64,000 nt of DNA from Deltaproteobacteria bacterium (GTDB lineage: Bacteria; Myxococcota_A; UBA796; GCA-2862545): contig SBGP01000077.1 of NCBI GenBank assembly GCA_006226595.1, forward strand, positions 62,001 to 126,000. The letters run 5' to 3'. The translations under genes and the position numbers were made by a program. Shown one piece after another: positions 51,666-60,497 of this stretch (the stretch's first letter is position 1; each line of letters starts with the position of its first letter). The notes under the pieces are model-generated. The model saw nothing but the letters and a program-made list of their open reading frames with translations, made no database searches and had not been told where the DNA came from.

Positions 51666-52992
51666 CGAGGGCCTCCTCGACCAGCGCGTGCCGGGAGCGG
51701 ATGTGGTCGGCGAGCTCGTCGACGGAGGTCTCGAAGGCAGACTGCGACGAGATGGTCATCGAGCCCGACTGCTCGGCGGCCACGGAGGGCGCGATCAGCG
51801 CGTGCAGCTCTTCGAGCCGTGCCACGGCCGCCTGCTCCTCGAACAGTCCCGTCGTCGCCCGCTGGACCTCGGCCTCGTACACATCGGCGTACACGTCGTC
51901 AGCGAGGATCTTCGCGATCAGCGGCCAGCTCGTCGCGCTCACCGTGGTGTGGAAGATCTCCTCGGTCGCCGTCAGGTCTCCGCCGCCGGGGCCCGGGCCA
52001 GAGCGGTCGAGCAGCGCCTCGTTGTGATCCCACGGGACCCACACCAGGCGCCCGTCGTCGAGCGGGTCACCGTACAGGTAGTAGTTGTGAGCGATCGTCC
52101 CGTACACGTCCCAGTTCTTCATCACCGTGTTCATCGCGAGCCACGACACGAACGCGTCGACGTCGACCACGGACTCGAGCTCGGCACGCCACGCCGCCGG
52201 GTCGGACTGTGAGGCGTTCAGCGCGCTCACCGCGGCCTGCACGTCCGAGAAGTCCGCCTCGCTCTCGTTCGTCTTCTTCTCGAACTCGGACTCGGCGAAG
52301 CTCGCCCAGGTGGACTCCGGCTTGTACATGTTGCCGTCGTCGTCGGAGAACACGCGCTGCCGGAACGGGTTGTCCGAGGGGTCCTCGATCATCGTGTACA
52401 GGCCCCAGTACTCGGCGCCGGAGCCGGTATCGACGTAGACCTCGGTGAACGCCCACCGCGCGGAGGCCACGCCGAAGGACGCGAAGAGCTCGGCGGCGAA
52501 CGCCTCGTGGAGCTGGGAGTCGTCCATGTAGTTGGGCGAGAAGGTCAGCTCCTCGAAGCCGAGCAGCTCCTGGCCGTCGGTCTCGGGGTACTCGTCCGCC
52601 ATCTTGTCCATGTTGAGGCGGAAGGGCTTCTTGCGGTTGCCCTGCTGGTACAGCGTCCTCAGGCTGGAGTTGCCCTTGTAGCGCATGCCCACGGCATCGA
52701 GGGTCTCGCCGTCGAGGGAGATGTCGGCGGCGACGTACATCGGGTCCTCGCTGGTCTCGGGGCCGCCGGGGCCGCCACCGCCACCGCCGTACAGGCCGTC
52801 GAGATCGGCCTGCATCGCGGCGTAGTCCGCGGCGTCGATCACGATGTCGAGCCGGTGGACGACCGTGTTGTCGAACACCGTGTCGTAGGCCGCGTCCGAG
52901 CTGCCGTTGCCGTCGGTGTCGACCTGGCCGTCGGTCTGACACGCGGCGAGGGAGAGGGCGAGAGAGAGGAGGAAGGTGGGGCGGCTGGTCAT
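51655..52992 (-). CDS. CotH-family lipoprotein (atypical kinase)
   Basis: A 445-residue lipoprotein with lipobox LAAC. Family segments: HRLDIVIDAADYAAM, GMRYKGNSSLR (the CotH G-x-R-x-KGNSS loop that binds ATP), KKPFRLNMDKM, LTFSPNYMDDS with LHEAFAAELF, EVYVD, and the C-terminal WVPWDHNEAL. CotH proteins phosphorylate surface proteins in Bacillus spores and fungi (known for the family); here it would act outside the cytoplasm. First gene of the four-gene operon; preceded by a TACAAT -10 and a response-regulator-like box. Confidence 0.85.
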   Translation of the reverse strand: MTSRPTFLLSLALSLAACQTDGQVDTDGNGSSDAAYDTVFDNTVVHRLDIVIDAADYAAMQADLDGLYGGGGGGPGGPETSEDPMYVAADISLDGETLDAVGMRYKGNSSLRTLYQQGNRKKPFRLNMDKMADEYPETDGQELLGFEELTFSPNYMDDSQLHEAFAAELFASFGVASARWAFTEVYVDTGSGAEYWGLYTMIEDPSDNPFRQRVFSDDDGNMYKPESTWASFAESEFEKKTNESEADFSDVQAAVSALNASQSDPAAWRAELESVVDVDAFVSWLAMNTVMKNWDVYGTIAHNYYLYGDPLDDGRLVWVPWDHNEALLDRSGPGPGGGDLTATEEIFHTTVSATSWPLIAKILADDVYADVYEAEVQRATTGLFEEQAAVARLEELHALIAPSVAAEQSGSMTISSQSAFETSVDELADHIRSRHALVEEALDGR

Positions 52993-53069
52993 CGAGAGCT
53001 CCGGGGCAGGCGGGTGTTCGCAGCACCCACGTCAACCTCGCCCGAGCGTCGCCCGTCGACAGTGGCGGT

Positions 53070-53075
53070 ATTGTA
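53070..53075 (-). promoter_or_regulatory. -10 box (TACAAT) of the CotH operon
   Basis: TACAAT on the minus strand, 6 nt downstream of the direct-repeat box at 53082-53096. Start ~53063, leader ~70 nt. Confidence 0.55.
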
Positions 53076-53081
53076 CGGCGC

Positions 53082-53096
53082 GACACAAACCGATAC
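53082..53096 (-). promoter_or_regulatory. Response-regulator box of the CotH operon
   Basis: Minus strand: GTATCGGTTTGTGTC, two GTRTC half-sites 10 bp apart, in the arrangement used by OmpR/PhoB-family regulators. The same core with R positions swapped (GTGTCGGTTTGTATC) lies at 55070. It overlaps the -35 position of the TACAAT promoter, as for a class II activator. Confidence 0.6.
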
Positions 53097-53159
53097 ACGC
53101 GGGCGCCGAGCCAGCCGCGAACGGCGTTTCCGAGGACCTCGGGGGCGGACCTGCCGCCG

Positions 53160-54341
53160 CTACGCGAAGTCGATCCGCACCCTCGCACCGCCGAGCTCGT
53201 CGGCACGCTCGAGGGTGACCGAGCCGCGGTGCCGCTCGACGATGCGCTGCACGATGGACAGGCCCAGTCCACTGCGGCCGTCGGCGCGCGAAGCGTCGGC
53301 AGTGGCGAAGGGCTCGAGCAGCCGCGCGGCGTCCTCGGGGAAGCCGGGACCGTCGTCCTCGACGAGGAGCGTCCACCCAGAACCCGAGCGACGCGCCCCG
53401 ATCCGCACGCGCGTCGAGGCGTAGCGAAGCGCGTTGCCGACGAGGTTGTCGAGCAGCCGCTCCACGTCCCGCTCGGTGTGCCGCACGCGGAAGTCGGGGG
53501 CGACATCGACCTCGACGGCCAGCTCGTCGCCGCCGAGGCGAGACGCCGCACGTGTCGCTGCCTCGCGCAGGTCGACCTCCACGAGCTCGCCGACGGGTGC
53601 CTCCGCCTGGAGCCAGTCCATGAGCTCGCCGATCAGTGCATCGACCTCGTCGAGCTCGTCATCCACGGCCCGGACCATCGCTGGATCCGCACCGTCCGCG
53701 AGTTCCTCGACCTGGAAGCGCAAGCGCGCGAGCGGGGTGCGCAGCTCGTGGGAAACGGCCCGCAGCAGGTCGCGCTGACCGACGACCAGCGCCTGGACCC
53801 TCGAGGCGAGGCGGTTGATCTCGGTGGCGAGCGGCTGCACCGGTCCCGGAGGCTCGGGGACCCGCGCGCTGAGGTCGTCGTCGCGCAGCCGGCCCACCGC
53901 GAGCTCGAGCGCTCGCAGGTCGCGCATCAGCGGCGCGGCGAGCATCCACGCTACGAACGACGCCGAGACGAGGATGAACAGCCCCTGCGCCACGAGGGCC
54001 GGCAGCATCGAGCGACGACGCGGCGGGGCCAGCGCCACGAGACGCATGCCGTCGCTCAGCGGGTGGACGACGTGATCGGGAGGCACCGGCGCATCGGCGG
54101 GCACCAGGTCCAGCGGACCGCGGAGGATCGGGCGAAACGCGCGCAGGCGCTCCTCGCGCTCCTCGCCCTCGAGCCCGTCGAGCTCCGCGGCAATCATGGC
54201 GAGCTGGGAATCGAGCACCTCGGACAGCTGCTCGGACGGAGGTCCGCGGGTCGCGAAGAGGAACACCACGCTTCCCCCGACCCACGCGAGGAACACCGCG
54301 ACGAGGATGCCGAACACGGCCCGTGCGAACAGCGACCTCAC
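53160..54341 (-). CDS. Sensor histidine kinase (RstB-like)
   Basis: A 393-residue sensor with two membrane helices (about 5-30 and 113-137) enclosing an ~80-residue periplasmic segment, a HAMP domain, the dimerisation/H-box AVSHELRTPLARLRF (His198), and the ATPase domain with N-box LLDNLVGNALRYA, G1 VEDDGPGFP and G2 SGLGLSIV. The H-box matches the RstB/CpxA group. It should phosphorylate the response regulator encoded just upstream on the same strand, with which it overlaps by ATGA. The periplasmic domain has no recognised ligand site. Confidence 0.9.
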   Translation of the reverse strand: MRSLFARAVFGILVAVFLAWVGGSVVFLFATRGPPSEQLSEVLDSQLAMIAAELDGLEGEEREERLRAFRPILRGPLDLVPADAPVPPDHVVHPLSDGMRLVALAPPRRRSMLPALVAQGLFILVSASFVAWMLAAPLMRDLRALELAVGRLRDDDLSARVPEPPGPVQPLATEINRLASRVQALVVGQRDLLRAVSHELRTPLARLRFQVEELADGADPAMVRAVDDELDEVDALIGELMDWLQAEAPVGELVEVDLREAATRAASRLGGDELAVEVDVAPDFRVRHTERDVERLLDNLVGNALRYASTRVRIGARRSGSGWTLLVEDDGPGFPEDAARLLEPFATADASRADGRSGLGLSIVQRIVERHRGSVTLERADELGGARVRIDFA

Positions 54342-55024
54342 GACTCGCTCGCCAGGAGGTAGCCCGCGCCGCGCACGGACTTGATGAGGTCGCCGCGCTC
54401 ACCGAGCTTGCGCCGCACCCGACTGACGCGCAGGTCGATGGAGCGGTCGAGTCCGTCCCACTCGATGCCGCGCAGGTCCCGGTACAGGCTCTCCCGCTCG
54501 ACCGGCGTACCCGCGCGCTCAGCGAGGTACCACAGCAGGTCGAACTCGGCGGTCGACAGCTCGACGGGCTCGCCATCGACCTCGACCGCACGGCGACTCG
54601 CGCTGATCGTGAGCGCCCCGATGGACAGGTCGCGGGGAACGCTGGGCCCGCCAGCACGACTGCGTCGCATCAGCGCCTGCGCCCGAGCGAGCAGTACCCG
54701 CGGACGCACGGGCTTGGCCATGTAGTCGTCCGCGCCGACCTCGAGGCCGATGATCTCGTCCATGTCGTCGCCGCGCGCGGTGAGCATGAGCACGGGCCCC
54801 TCCCAGTGCCGACGCAGGTCGCGGCACACGGACAAGCCGTCGAGACCCGGGAGCATGAGATCGAGCACGACGAGGTCCGGCCGCAAGCGCAAGACGTGCG
54901 CAACGGCCTCGTCCCCGCGGTGCTGGAGCTCGACGACGAACCCGTGCTTTCGCAGGAAGGAACCCACGAGATCCGCGAGCTTGAGGTCGTCCTCGACGAC
55001 CAGGATGGTGCCCAATTCGTCCAC
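54338..55024 (-). CDS. OmpR-family response regulator (RstA-like)
   Basis: A 228-residue regulator: receiver domain (acidic pocket VVEDD, phospho-acceptor Asp55 in VVLDLMLPG, Thr in MLTARG, Lys in MAKPVRP) and a winged-helix DNA-binding domain ending in RVRRKLGERGDLIKSVRGAGY (in parts: RVRRKL, IKSVRGAGY). The start is a GTG at 55024, so close to a TATAGT box (55031-55036, minus) that the transcript may be nearly leaderless. The likely targets are the two GTRTC-N5-GTRTC boxes at 53082 and 55070. Confidence 0.9.
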   Translation of the reverse strand: MDELGTILVVEDDLKLADLVGSFLRKHGFVVELQHRGDEAVAHVLRLRPDLVVLDLMLPGLDGLSVCRDLRRHWEGPVLMLTARGDDMDEIIGLEVGADDYMAKPVRPRVLLARAQALMRRSRAGGPSVPRDLSIGALTISASRRAVEVDGEPVELSTAEFDLLWYLAERAGTPVERESLYRDLRGIEWDGLDRSIDLRVSRVRRKLGERGDLIKSVRGAGYLLASES

Positions 55025-55069
55025 GCTCCGACTATAGGCAGCCGGCTTCGCCGTGTCTGCTCCCGGAGG

Positions 55070-55084
55070 GTGTCGGTTTGTATC
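55070..55084 (+). promoter_or_regulatory. Response-regulator box upstream of the EF-hand gene
   Basis: GTGTCGGTTTGTATC, the same direct-repeat core as at 53082. It is followed by GATAC at 55090-55094, giving an additional inverted half-site. It lies between the two-component genes and the EF-hand gene, so it could govern both. Confidence 0.55.
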
Positions 55085-55193
55085 CAGCCGATACGAAGCG
55101 CGACGCGACCGCGACGGAACGCCCGGTCGGGGCGCCCTAGGCTGCAAGTGAACCTCAACCCCGGTCTCGTCGACCGGCCCCTCGGGAGCCACC

Positions 55194-55652
55194 ATGCTGC
55201 CTCTGCTCACCGTCCTGATCGCCACAGCCGTCGCTCACCCGCCCGGCGGCGACCTGCCCCCGGAGCTGTCCTGCCCGGCGCTCGAGGCTCACGCTCCCGA
55301 GGGCGCGCCGCCGCCCATGCCGCTGTTCGCCTTCGCCTACGACGAAGACGACTCCGGCGACCTCGACCCGGCCGAGATGGACCTGCTCGTACAGGACTTC
55401 CAGGACGGATGCGACGCGTTCACCAAGCGCGGTGCCCCCACCGACGCGCCTCCTCCGCCGCCGCCGCCGCGGGGCGAGCGCCCACCAAAGGGCGAGCTTC
55501 CCCCGCCGATCATCCACGCCTTCGACACCGACGGCGACGGCCAGCTCGACGCGCGCGAGCGCGGAGCCGCCAGGGCGCGCATTCAGCAGGCGATTCGCGA
55601 GGGTCGCCCGCCGGTTCCGCCCCCACCGCGAGGCGAGCGGCCCGAGCGATAG
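55194..55652 (+). CDS. Exported EF-hand protein
   Basis: A 152-residue secreted protein (signal MLPLLTVLIATAVAH) with two EF-hand calcium loops, DEDDSGDLDPAEMD (about 50-63) and DTDGDGQLDARE near residue 111, separated by Pro-rich linkers. It is expected to bind Ca2+ in the periplasm, as a sensor or buffer. It is divergent from the histidine kinase-response regulator operon; a box shared with the CotH promoter lies ~110 bp upstream and TAGGCT (55138-55143) closer. Possible signal input or output of the two-component system. Confidence 0.75.
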   Translation: MLPLLTVLIATAVAHPPGGDLPPELSCPALEAHAPEGAPPPMPLFAFAYDEDDSGDLDPAEMDLLVQDFQDGCDAFTKRGAPTDAPPPPPPPRGERPPKGELPPPIIHAFDTDGDGQLDARERGAARARIQQAIREGRPPVPPPPRGERPER

Positions 55653-55675
55653 CCCGCGCACTCCGGCCTCGGTGC

Positions 55676-55696
55676 GGGGACCCGCGGGTGGTCCCC
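55676..55696 (+). terminator. Hairpin after the EF-hand gene
   Basis: GGGGACC (55676-55682) pairs perfectly with GGTCCCC (55690-55696) around a 7-nt loop, 23 bp after the stop codon. No U-tract. Confidence 0.5.
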
Positions 55697-55743
55697 TCGC
55701 CCCTCCGCGTTAGCCGGGCCGTTTGCGCAGCCCGGGACGCACC

Positions 55744-56988
55744 ATGAAGATCGGCATCGACTTCGGAACCACCAACTCGGCGGTGGCCGTGCTCGACGAG
55801 GCTGGCACCGCTCGCATCCTCGAGCTCGCTCCTGGCGAGGCGGTGCAGCGGAGCGTGATTCACGCCGATCCCGACGGCAACGTGCGCTTCGGCAACGAGG
55901 CGATGCGCGCGTACCAGGCGTCCGACCTCCAGGGTCGCTTCCTGCGCTCGCTCAAGGCCTTTCTCTCCCACGACGTGCCCAAGACGACGCTCGGCCGCCA
56001 GCGGCTGTCGTACACCGAGGTCGTCGGCGCCTACGTGAGCTTCCTGGTGCGGGAGACCGAGCGCGTGACCGGCGAGAAGGTCACGGGGGCGGTGGTCGGT
56101 CGTCCCGTGCGCTTCCACGACGACCCCAAACGCAACGACCTCGCCGAAGGACGTCTGCTCGAGGCCCTCGAGATCGCCGGCATCCGCGACCCCCACATGC
56201 AGATGGAGCCCGTGGCCGCCGCCCGCCGCTACGAAGCGGGGTTGAGCCAGGACCGCACCGTGCTCATCGGCGACTTCGGCGGCGGTACCGCGGACTTCGC
56301 CGTGTTGAAGGTCGGCCCCTCCCGCCGGGTTCGCGAGGACCGCGCCGAGGACGTGCTCGCCGTGACCGGCGTCGCCAAGGCCGGTGATGCCCTGGACGGC
56401 CGGTTCATGGACGCGTTCCTCATGCCCTGGTTCGGACGCGGCGCCGTCTTCCGGCGGCCGTACACCGACGAGCCCGAGGACTGGGACCACCATTTGTTCC
56501 ACCAGATCCTCGAGCTCTACTACCTGCACCAGCTACGGGACTCGGAGCTCGAGCGCAGCCTCAAGCAGATCCAGCGCCGCATGGACGACCCCCAGGTCGT
56601 GCGCCGCCTGCTCCACCTCGTGTTCGACGACCTCGGCTACCCCATGGCCTGGGCCATCGAGGGCACCAAGCGCGCGCTGTCGAGCGAGGAGCACGCGCTG
56701 TTCCGCTTCGAGGAGTTCCCGTTCGCGTCGCTGGCCATCGAGCAGCCGGTGAGCCGAGGGGCCTTCGCGGAAGCGTCGAGCGGCATCCTCGCCGCCTATC
56801 GGGAGGCCGTGTCCGAGGCCCTGGACACCGCGGGTGTGCGCGCCGACGAGGTCGACGAGGCCTTCCTCACCGGCGGCACGTCGCAGCTTCCGTTCGTGCG
56901 ACAGCTGTTCGTGGACCTGCTCGGACCCGGCAAGGTGAGCGAGGCGAACGCGTTCACCAGTGTGTGCGAGGGGCTGGCGCTGTCCTGA
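55744..56988 (+). CDS. Hsp70/YegD-like ATPase
   Basis: A 414-residue actin-fold protein of the Hsp70/YegD type without a substrate-binding domain. The phosphate-1 loop is IDFGTTNSAVAVLD, phosphate-2 VLIGDFGGGTADFAVLK and the adenosine motif FLTGGTSQLPFVRQLF (about residues 379-394). YegD-like proteins are putative chaperone ATPases; the substrate is unknown. The last ~125 bp of the gene is duplicated 3.8 kb downstream (60646-60769). Confidence 0.85.
   Translation: MKIGIDFGTTNSAVAVLDEAGTARILELAPGEAVQRSVIHADPDGNVRFGNEAMRAYQASDLQGRFLRSLKAFLSHDVPKTTLGRQRLSYTEVVGAYVSFLVRETERVTGEKVTGAVVGRPVRFHDDPKRNDLAEGRLLEALEIAGIRDPHMQMEPVAAARRYEAGLSQDRTVLIGDFGGGTADFAVLKVGPSRRVREDRAEDVLAVTGVAKAGDALDGRFMDAFLMPWFGRGAVFRRPYTDEPEDWDHHLFHQILELYYLHQLRDSELERSLKQIQRRMDDPQVVRRLLHLVFDDLGYPMAWAIEGTKRALSSEEHALFRFEEFPFASLAIEQPVSRGAFAEASSGILAAYREAVSEALDTAGVRADEVDEAFLTGGTSQLPFVRQLFVDLLGPGKVSEANAFTSVCEGLALS
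56864..56988 (+). repeat. Direct repeat, copy 1 (3' end of the Hsp70-like gene)
   Basis: Matches 60646-60769 with a single 1-nt deletion and three substitutions; two of the substitutions are synonymous changes in the last two codons before the stop, and one changes Phe to Ser. Identity ends sharply at the stop codon. Confidence 0.9.
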
Positions 56989-57003
56989 TCGCGCAGGCGA
57001 CCG

Positions 57004-57663
57004 CTACTCCGGCAGGGCGACGAGGCCCGCGCAGGCGGCGGCCGAGTCGACCTCGAACCAGTTCTCGCCTCTCGCCGAGCTCCACGATGCCGTCTCGTTC
57101 TCGATGCCGTAGGTCAGATCCCAGCGGGCCTTGAACTCGAGGTGGCCCGTGCAGGCGTCGCCTTCCCGGACCCGCAGCCTGGTGATCTCGATCTCGCCGT
57201 CCATGGGCTCGGGGATGTAGTGCGCGAAGAACCCGAGTGCGTCCACGGTGCCCTCGATGCTGTCTCCGGCCGAGGGACCGTTGGTGTACCAGTAGTTGGC
57301 TCCGGCGACGATGCCGTCCCCCACCGTGACGGTCTCCCCCTCGCGAATCCGATCCACGGGGATGACCGCCTCGACCCACCAGTTCAGGGCCACGTTCCAG
57401 TCCACCGCGTCGTTGCGGTGGTCGACGTCGATATCGAGGTGCAGCACGTGCACGCCGGTGTGGGAGATGCTGGGCTCGAAGTAGACCGTCGAGTTGCGAC
57501 CCGTCTCGGTGACCGGGTGCATGCACTTCTGCTTGAAGTGCCCGCCGATCGGGATCTCCCCCGCCTTGTTGTCGATGTAGGTGACTGGGATGTCCCCCTC
57601 GAAGCGGAAGTCTCCGCACGAGAGGTTCTGGCAGCCGAGCAGCGTGAGCGAGAGCAGGACCAT
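57004..57663 (-). CDS. Hypothetical lipoprotein
   Basis: A 219-residue lipoprotein (lipobox LLGC) with a beta-rich mature chain and four or five Cys. No family recognised. Its ATG lies 2 bp after the TAG of the FG-GAP gene upstream, so both are one translational unit. Its stop is 15 bp from the convergent Hsp70-like gene's stop, inside the 3.8-kb segment flanked by direct repeats. Confidence 0.65.
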   Translation of the reverse strand: MVLLSLTLLGCQNLSCGDFRFEGDIPVTYIDNKAGEIPIGGHFKQKCMHPVTETGRNSTVYFEPSISHTGVHVLHLDIDVDHRNDAVDWNVALNWWVEAVIPVDRIREGETVTVGDGIVAGANYWYTNGPSAGDSIEGTVDALGFFAHYIPEPMDGEIEITRLRVREGDACTGHLEFKARWDLTYGIENETASWSSARGENWFEVDSAAACAGLVALPE

Positions 57664-57665
57664 GG

Positions 57666-58529
57666 CTAGATCTCGTTCAGGCGACGGACGTCCGTCATGA
57701 TGCCGGCCCAGCTGACCGGGATGCCGCTCCGCGACACGTTCACGAGGCCGTCCGCCTCGGCTTTCTGGCGCTCGAGGCGACTTCCGCCGCGGTAGACGAA
57801 GCCGAACGGGGACCCCATCACCAGGTAGTCGCGGTAGCCATCCCCATCGATGTCGCCGAAGCTGCCCTGGGCCTCGCCGAATTGGAACCGATCGAAGTCG
57901 AGGTTCACGTCGGTGACGGTGTCGAGAGCGCCGGCGAACGAGTCGTAGAGCCACGGATCGACGGACTGCACCATGAGTGGCTCGTCGTCGTCGCTGGGCA
58001 TGGGCGTCGCGTGACCGGCGTCCGTGCCTCCGTAGATCGCGTAGTAGAAGCCTGGCTCCTCGGGGATGGACGCAGCCGGGTTGACGTGGTCCCCGACCGT
58101 CGACAGCGCATCCGGCACGCCGTCGCCGGTGATGTCCCGCACGTCGACCTCGCCGTACATGAACCAGTTGAAGTCCTGGACCGGCACCCCATCGGCGTTG
58201 CCGAGCCAGACGCCGTCCGACGTCTGCCCCAGCGCCACCATGTCGTCGTAGCCGTCGCCATCGAGGTCACTCGGCCCGAAACGTATCTGGGCGTTCATCC
58301 CGGGCAGCACGCCGGTGGCCTCCATGCCGTTGGGTCCGCCGAGGACCAGCTCGCCCCCCCAGACGATGTCGCTGCATCCGTCGCCATTGACGTCACCCAC
58401 GGGACGCGTCCCGTAAACGCTGCCGGCACCCCCGGGGTAGGCCTCCCAGCCCGGTCCCTGCCGCACCGCGGCATCGGCGAGGTTGGCCACCGGGTCGGGG
58501 CCCCCGTACAACACGCCCGCTGGCCGGTG
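57666..58529 (-). pseudogene. FG-GAP (integrin-type) repeat protein, 5'-truncated
   Basis: The frame encodes about five FG-GAP/VCBS-type repeats with calcium loops DVNGDGCSD, DLDGDGYDD, DITGDGVPD and DIDGDGYRD. It has no start codon with SD, no signal peptide, and begins in the middle of a repeat (LYGGPDPVANL), running without break into the antisense of the WG gene. It looks like the 3' part of a longer exported beta-propeller gene cut at ~58530. It lies 2 bp upstream of a lipoprotein gene on the same strand. Confidence 0.7.
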
Positions 58530-60461
58530 ATGCGTGACGACAAGTGGGGCCTCGTCAGCGCAGACCGAGGAACCCTCGTCCTCGAGCCCGCGTTCGACCA
58601 GCTCGTGCCGTGGAGCCAGAACCAGATCCTGGTGCGCAAGGACGGCAAGGTCGGCGTGTACACCGCCGATGGCGAGGTGGTCGTCGAGGCGTCCTACGAT
58701 CGCATCGCGCGGATCGACGCGGGGTTCAAGGTGGAACGGGACGGCAAGCAGGGCATCGTCGACGCCGATGGGACCCTCCGGATCGACCCCGCATACGACC
58801 TCGTCGAGCCCCGCAAGGACGGCTTTCACGTCGAGCTGGACGGCCGGACGGGCAAGCTCGCAGCCGACGGACGGGTCCTCCTCTCCCCCAAGTTCGACCA
58901 GGTCCGGGAGAGCTTCCGCCTCTATGTGGACGGCACGAAGGGCCCGGTCGAGTTCTTCGTGGTCGGGGAGGCCGGTCGCTGGGGTCTCTACAACGAGGCG
59001 ACCGGCTTCGTCGTCCCCCCGGAGTACAGCGCCATCACGGCCGGCGAGAACGTCTTCGTGAACGTCCGCGGCCCCGAGGGCTGGGGGGTGTACCGCACGA
59101 CCGGGGAGCTGTGGGTGCCGCCGCGGTACGACCGCGCCACCCTCCGCGACGGTGGGTACCACGACGTACAGAAGGGCGGCCAGCACGGCATCGTCGCCGA
59201 TGGCCAGGAGGTCCTCGCGCCTCGCTACCTGCGGACCGCAGGCTGGTCCGCAGACCATCGGGTCGCGGCGGTCCAGTCCGAGGAGGGCTGGGGGCTCGTC
59301 CGCCCGGACGGGAGCTGGGCTCTCGGTCCAGGGCAACAACCGCTCCTCCTCACTGGAAGCGGCCTGTACGTGCTTCGCACCCCCAAGGAGGACGACGGGA
59401 TCCGACCGCCCCGCGAGGCCATCGTGTCGGGACCCCGCCCGCTTGCGGACGTCTTCACAGAGGGCGACCCTTCGCTCCTCTACGAACGCCTCGACAGGGA
59501 GGTGGACGGCCTTGGGGTCGTGTCCTGGAAGGGCAAGGTCGGCCTGATGGCGGACGACCGGGTCGTGGTCCCCCCCGACTGGGACGACATCGCCCGCGCC
59601 TGGCACGGACGGGCGCTCGTGAAGCGGGGCGACGGGGTGGGCTTGGTCGACACCGAGACGGGTCGCGTCGCACTCTCGCCCGACTGGGAGCGCATCGGAC
59701 GCGGCTTCGACGGGTGGGTCCCGGTGCGAGGGGAGCGGGGCTGGGGCGTCCTCCACGAGGCGACCGGGGAGTTCCTCTTCGAGCCGACCCACCGGGACAT
59801 CGAGAGCAAAAAGGCGGCCGGGCGCAGCTGGTGGTTCGTCGAGGGCCGGGAGGGTCAAGCCCTGTACACGGCGGACGGGGTTCGGGTGACGGAACCCTAT
59901 GGATACGTGCGGGTGCTCGGGAACGGCCTGGTGCCGGTCCGCACGCACGACCGACACCATGGCCTCCTCCGCCTGCCCGCGGAGGGAGAGGTGGTCGAGG
60001 TTCTTCTCGAAGCCGATCTGGACGACCTCGACCAGGGACCGGGATGGCTGGCCACTCGCGGCGAGGAGGTCGCGTTTCTCGACGACGACGGGACCTCCAT
60101 CGTCGCGTTCGGCGAGTACGACCAGATCGAGCCCATGAGCCTGGAGGAGACGTACCTGCTCGTCCGCGGGGACGGGCGCACCGGGGTGCTGGACCGGCGC
60201 GGAGAGCCCGTCATCCCGGTCGAATGGGCCGAGCTTCGCCTGGCCAGCTGGACGCGCGGGAAGAACGACCACCACGCCTGGATCAGTGTCGACGACCAGG
60301 GGCGCCAGGGCGTGCTGTGGCCCAACGGGCTCGAGCTGCTGCCGCCTCGCTGTGACGCGGTGACCGTCGACCCCGGAGACTTCGGACACTTTGGCCTGTG
60401 CGAGCGACGGGGCAAGACCTTCGTCTTGCAGAGGGATGGCAAACTGAAGCGCGCCCCATAG
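58530..60461 (+). CDS. WG-repeat protein (possibly 5'-truncated)
   Basis: A 643-residue protein composed of about 17 WG/KWG-type repeats, each of the form GKxGVxxxxGxVxxxPxYDxI; clear copies include DDKWGLVSADRG, EAGRWGLYNEATG and GERGWGVLHEATG. These form beta-sheets and occur in bacterial proteins of unknown role. The ATG at 58530 begins exactly at a repeat and lacks an SD, so the true N-terminus, including any signal peptide, may be missing. It meets the 5'-truncated FG-GAP frame head-to-head at this point. Confidence 0.75.
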   Translation: MRDDKWGLVSADRGTLVLEPAFDQLVPWSQNQILVRKDGKVGVYTADGEVVVEASYDRIARIDAGFKVERDGKQGIVDADGTLRIDPAYDLVEPRKDGFHVELDGRTGKLAADGRVLLSPKFDQVRESFRLYVDGTKGPVEFFVVGEAGRWGLYNEATGFVVPPEYSAITAGENVFVNVRGPEGWGVYRTTGELWVPPRYDRATLRDGGYHDVQKGGQHGIVADGQEVLAPRYLRTAGWSADHRVAAVQSEEGWGLVRPDGSWALGPGQQPLLLTGSGLYVLRTPKEDDGIRPPREAIVSGPRPLADVFTEGDPSLLYERLDREVDGLGVVSWKGKVGLMADDRVVVPPDWDDIARAWHGRALVKRGDGVGLVDTETGRVALSPDWERIGRGFDGWVPVRGERGWGVLHEATGEFLFEPTHRDIESKKAAGRSWWFVEGREGQALYTADGVRVTEPYGYVRVLGNGLVPVRTHDRHHGLLRLPAEGEVVEVLLEADLDDLDQGPGWLATRGEEVAFLDDDGTSIVAFGEYDQIEPMSLEETYLLVRGDGRTGVLDRRGEPVIPVEWAELRLASWTRGKNDHHAWISVDDQGRQGVLWPNGLELLPPRCDAVTVDPGDFGHFGLCERRGKTFVLQRDGKLKRAP

Positions 60462-60497
60462 CGGCCGCTCACGCGTACACCAGGCGCGGAGGCCCCG

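Noticed and set aside
57882-58529. Plus-strand extension of the WG-repeat frame upstream of 58530
   Set aside because: This part is the antisense of the FG-GAP repeats (calcium loops readable on the minus strand) and has no WG repeat.
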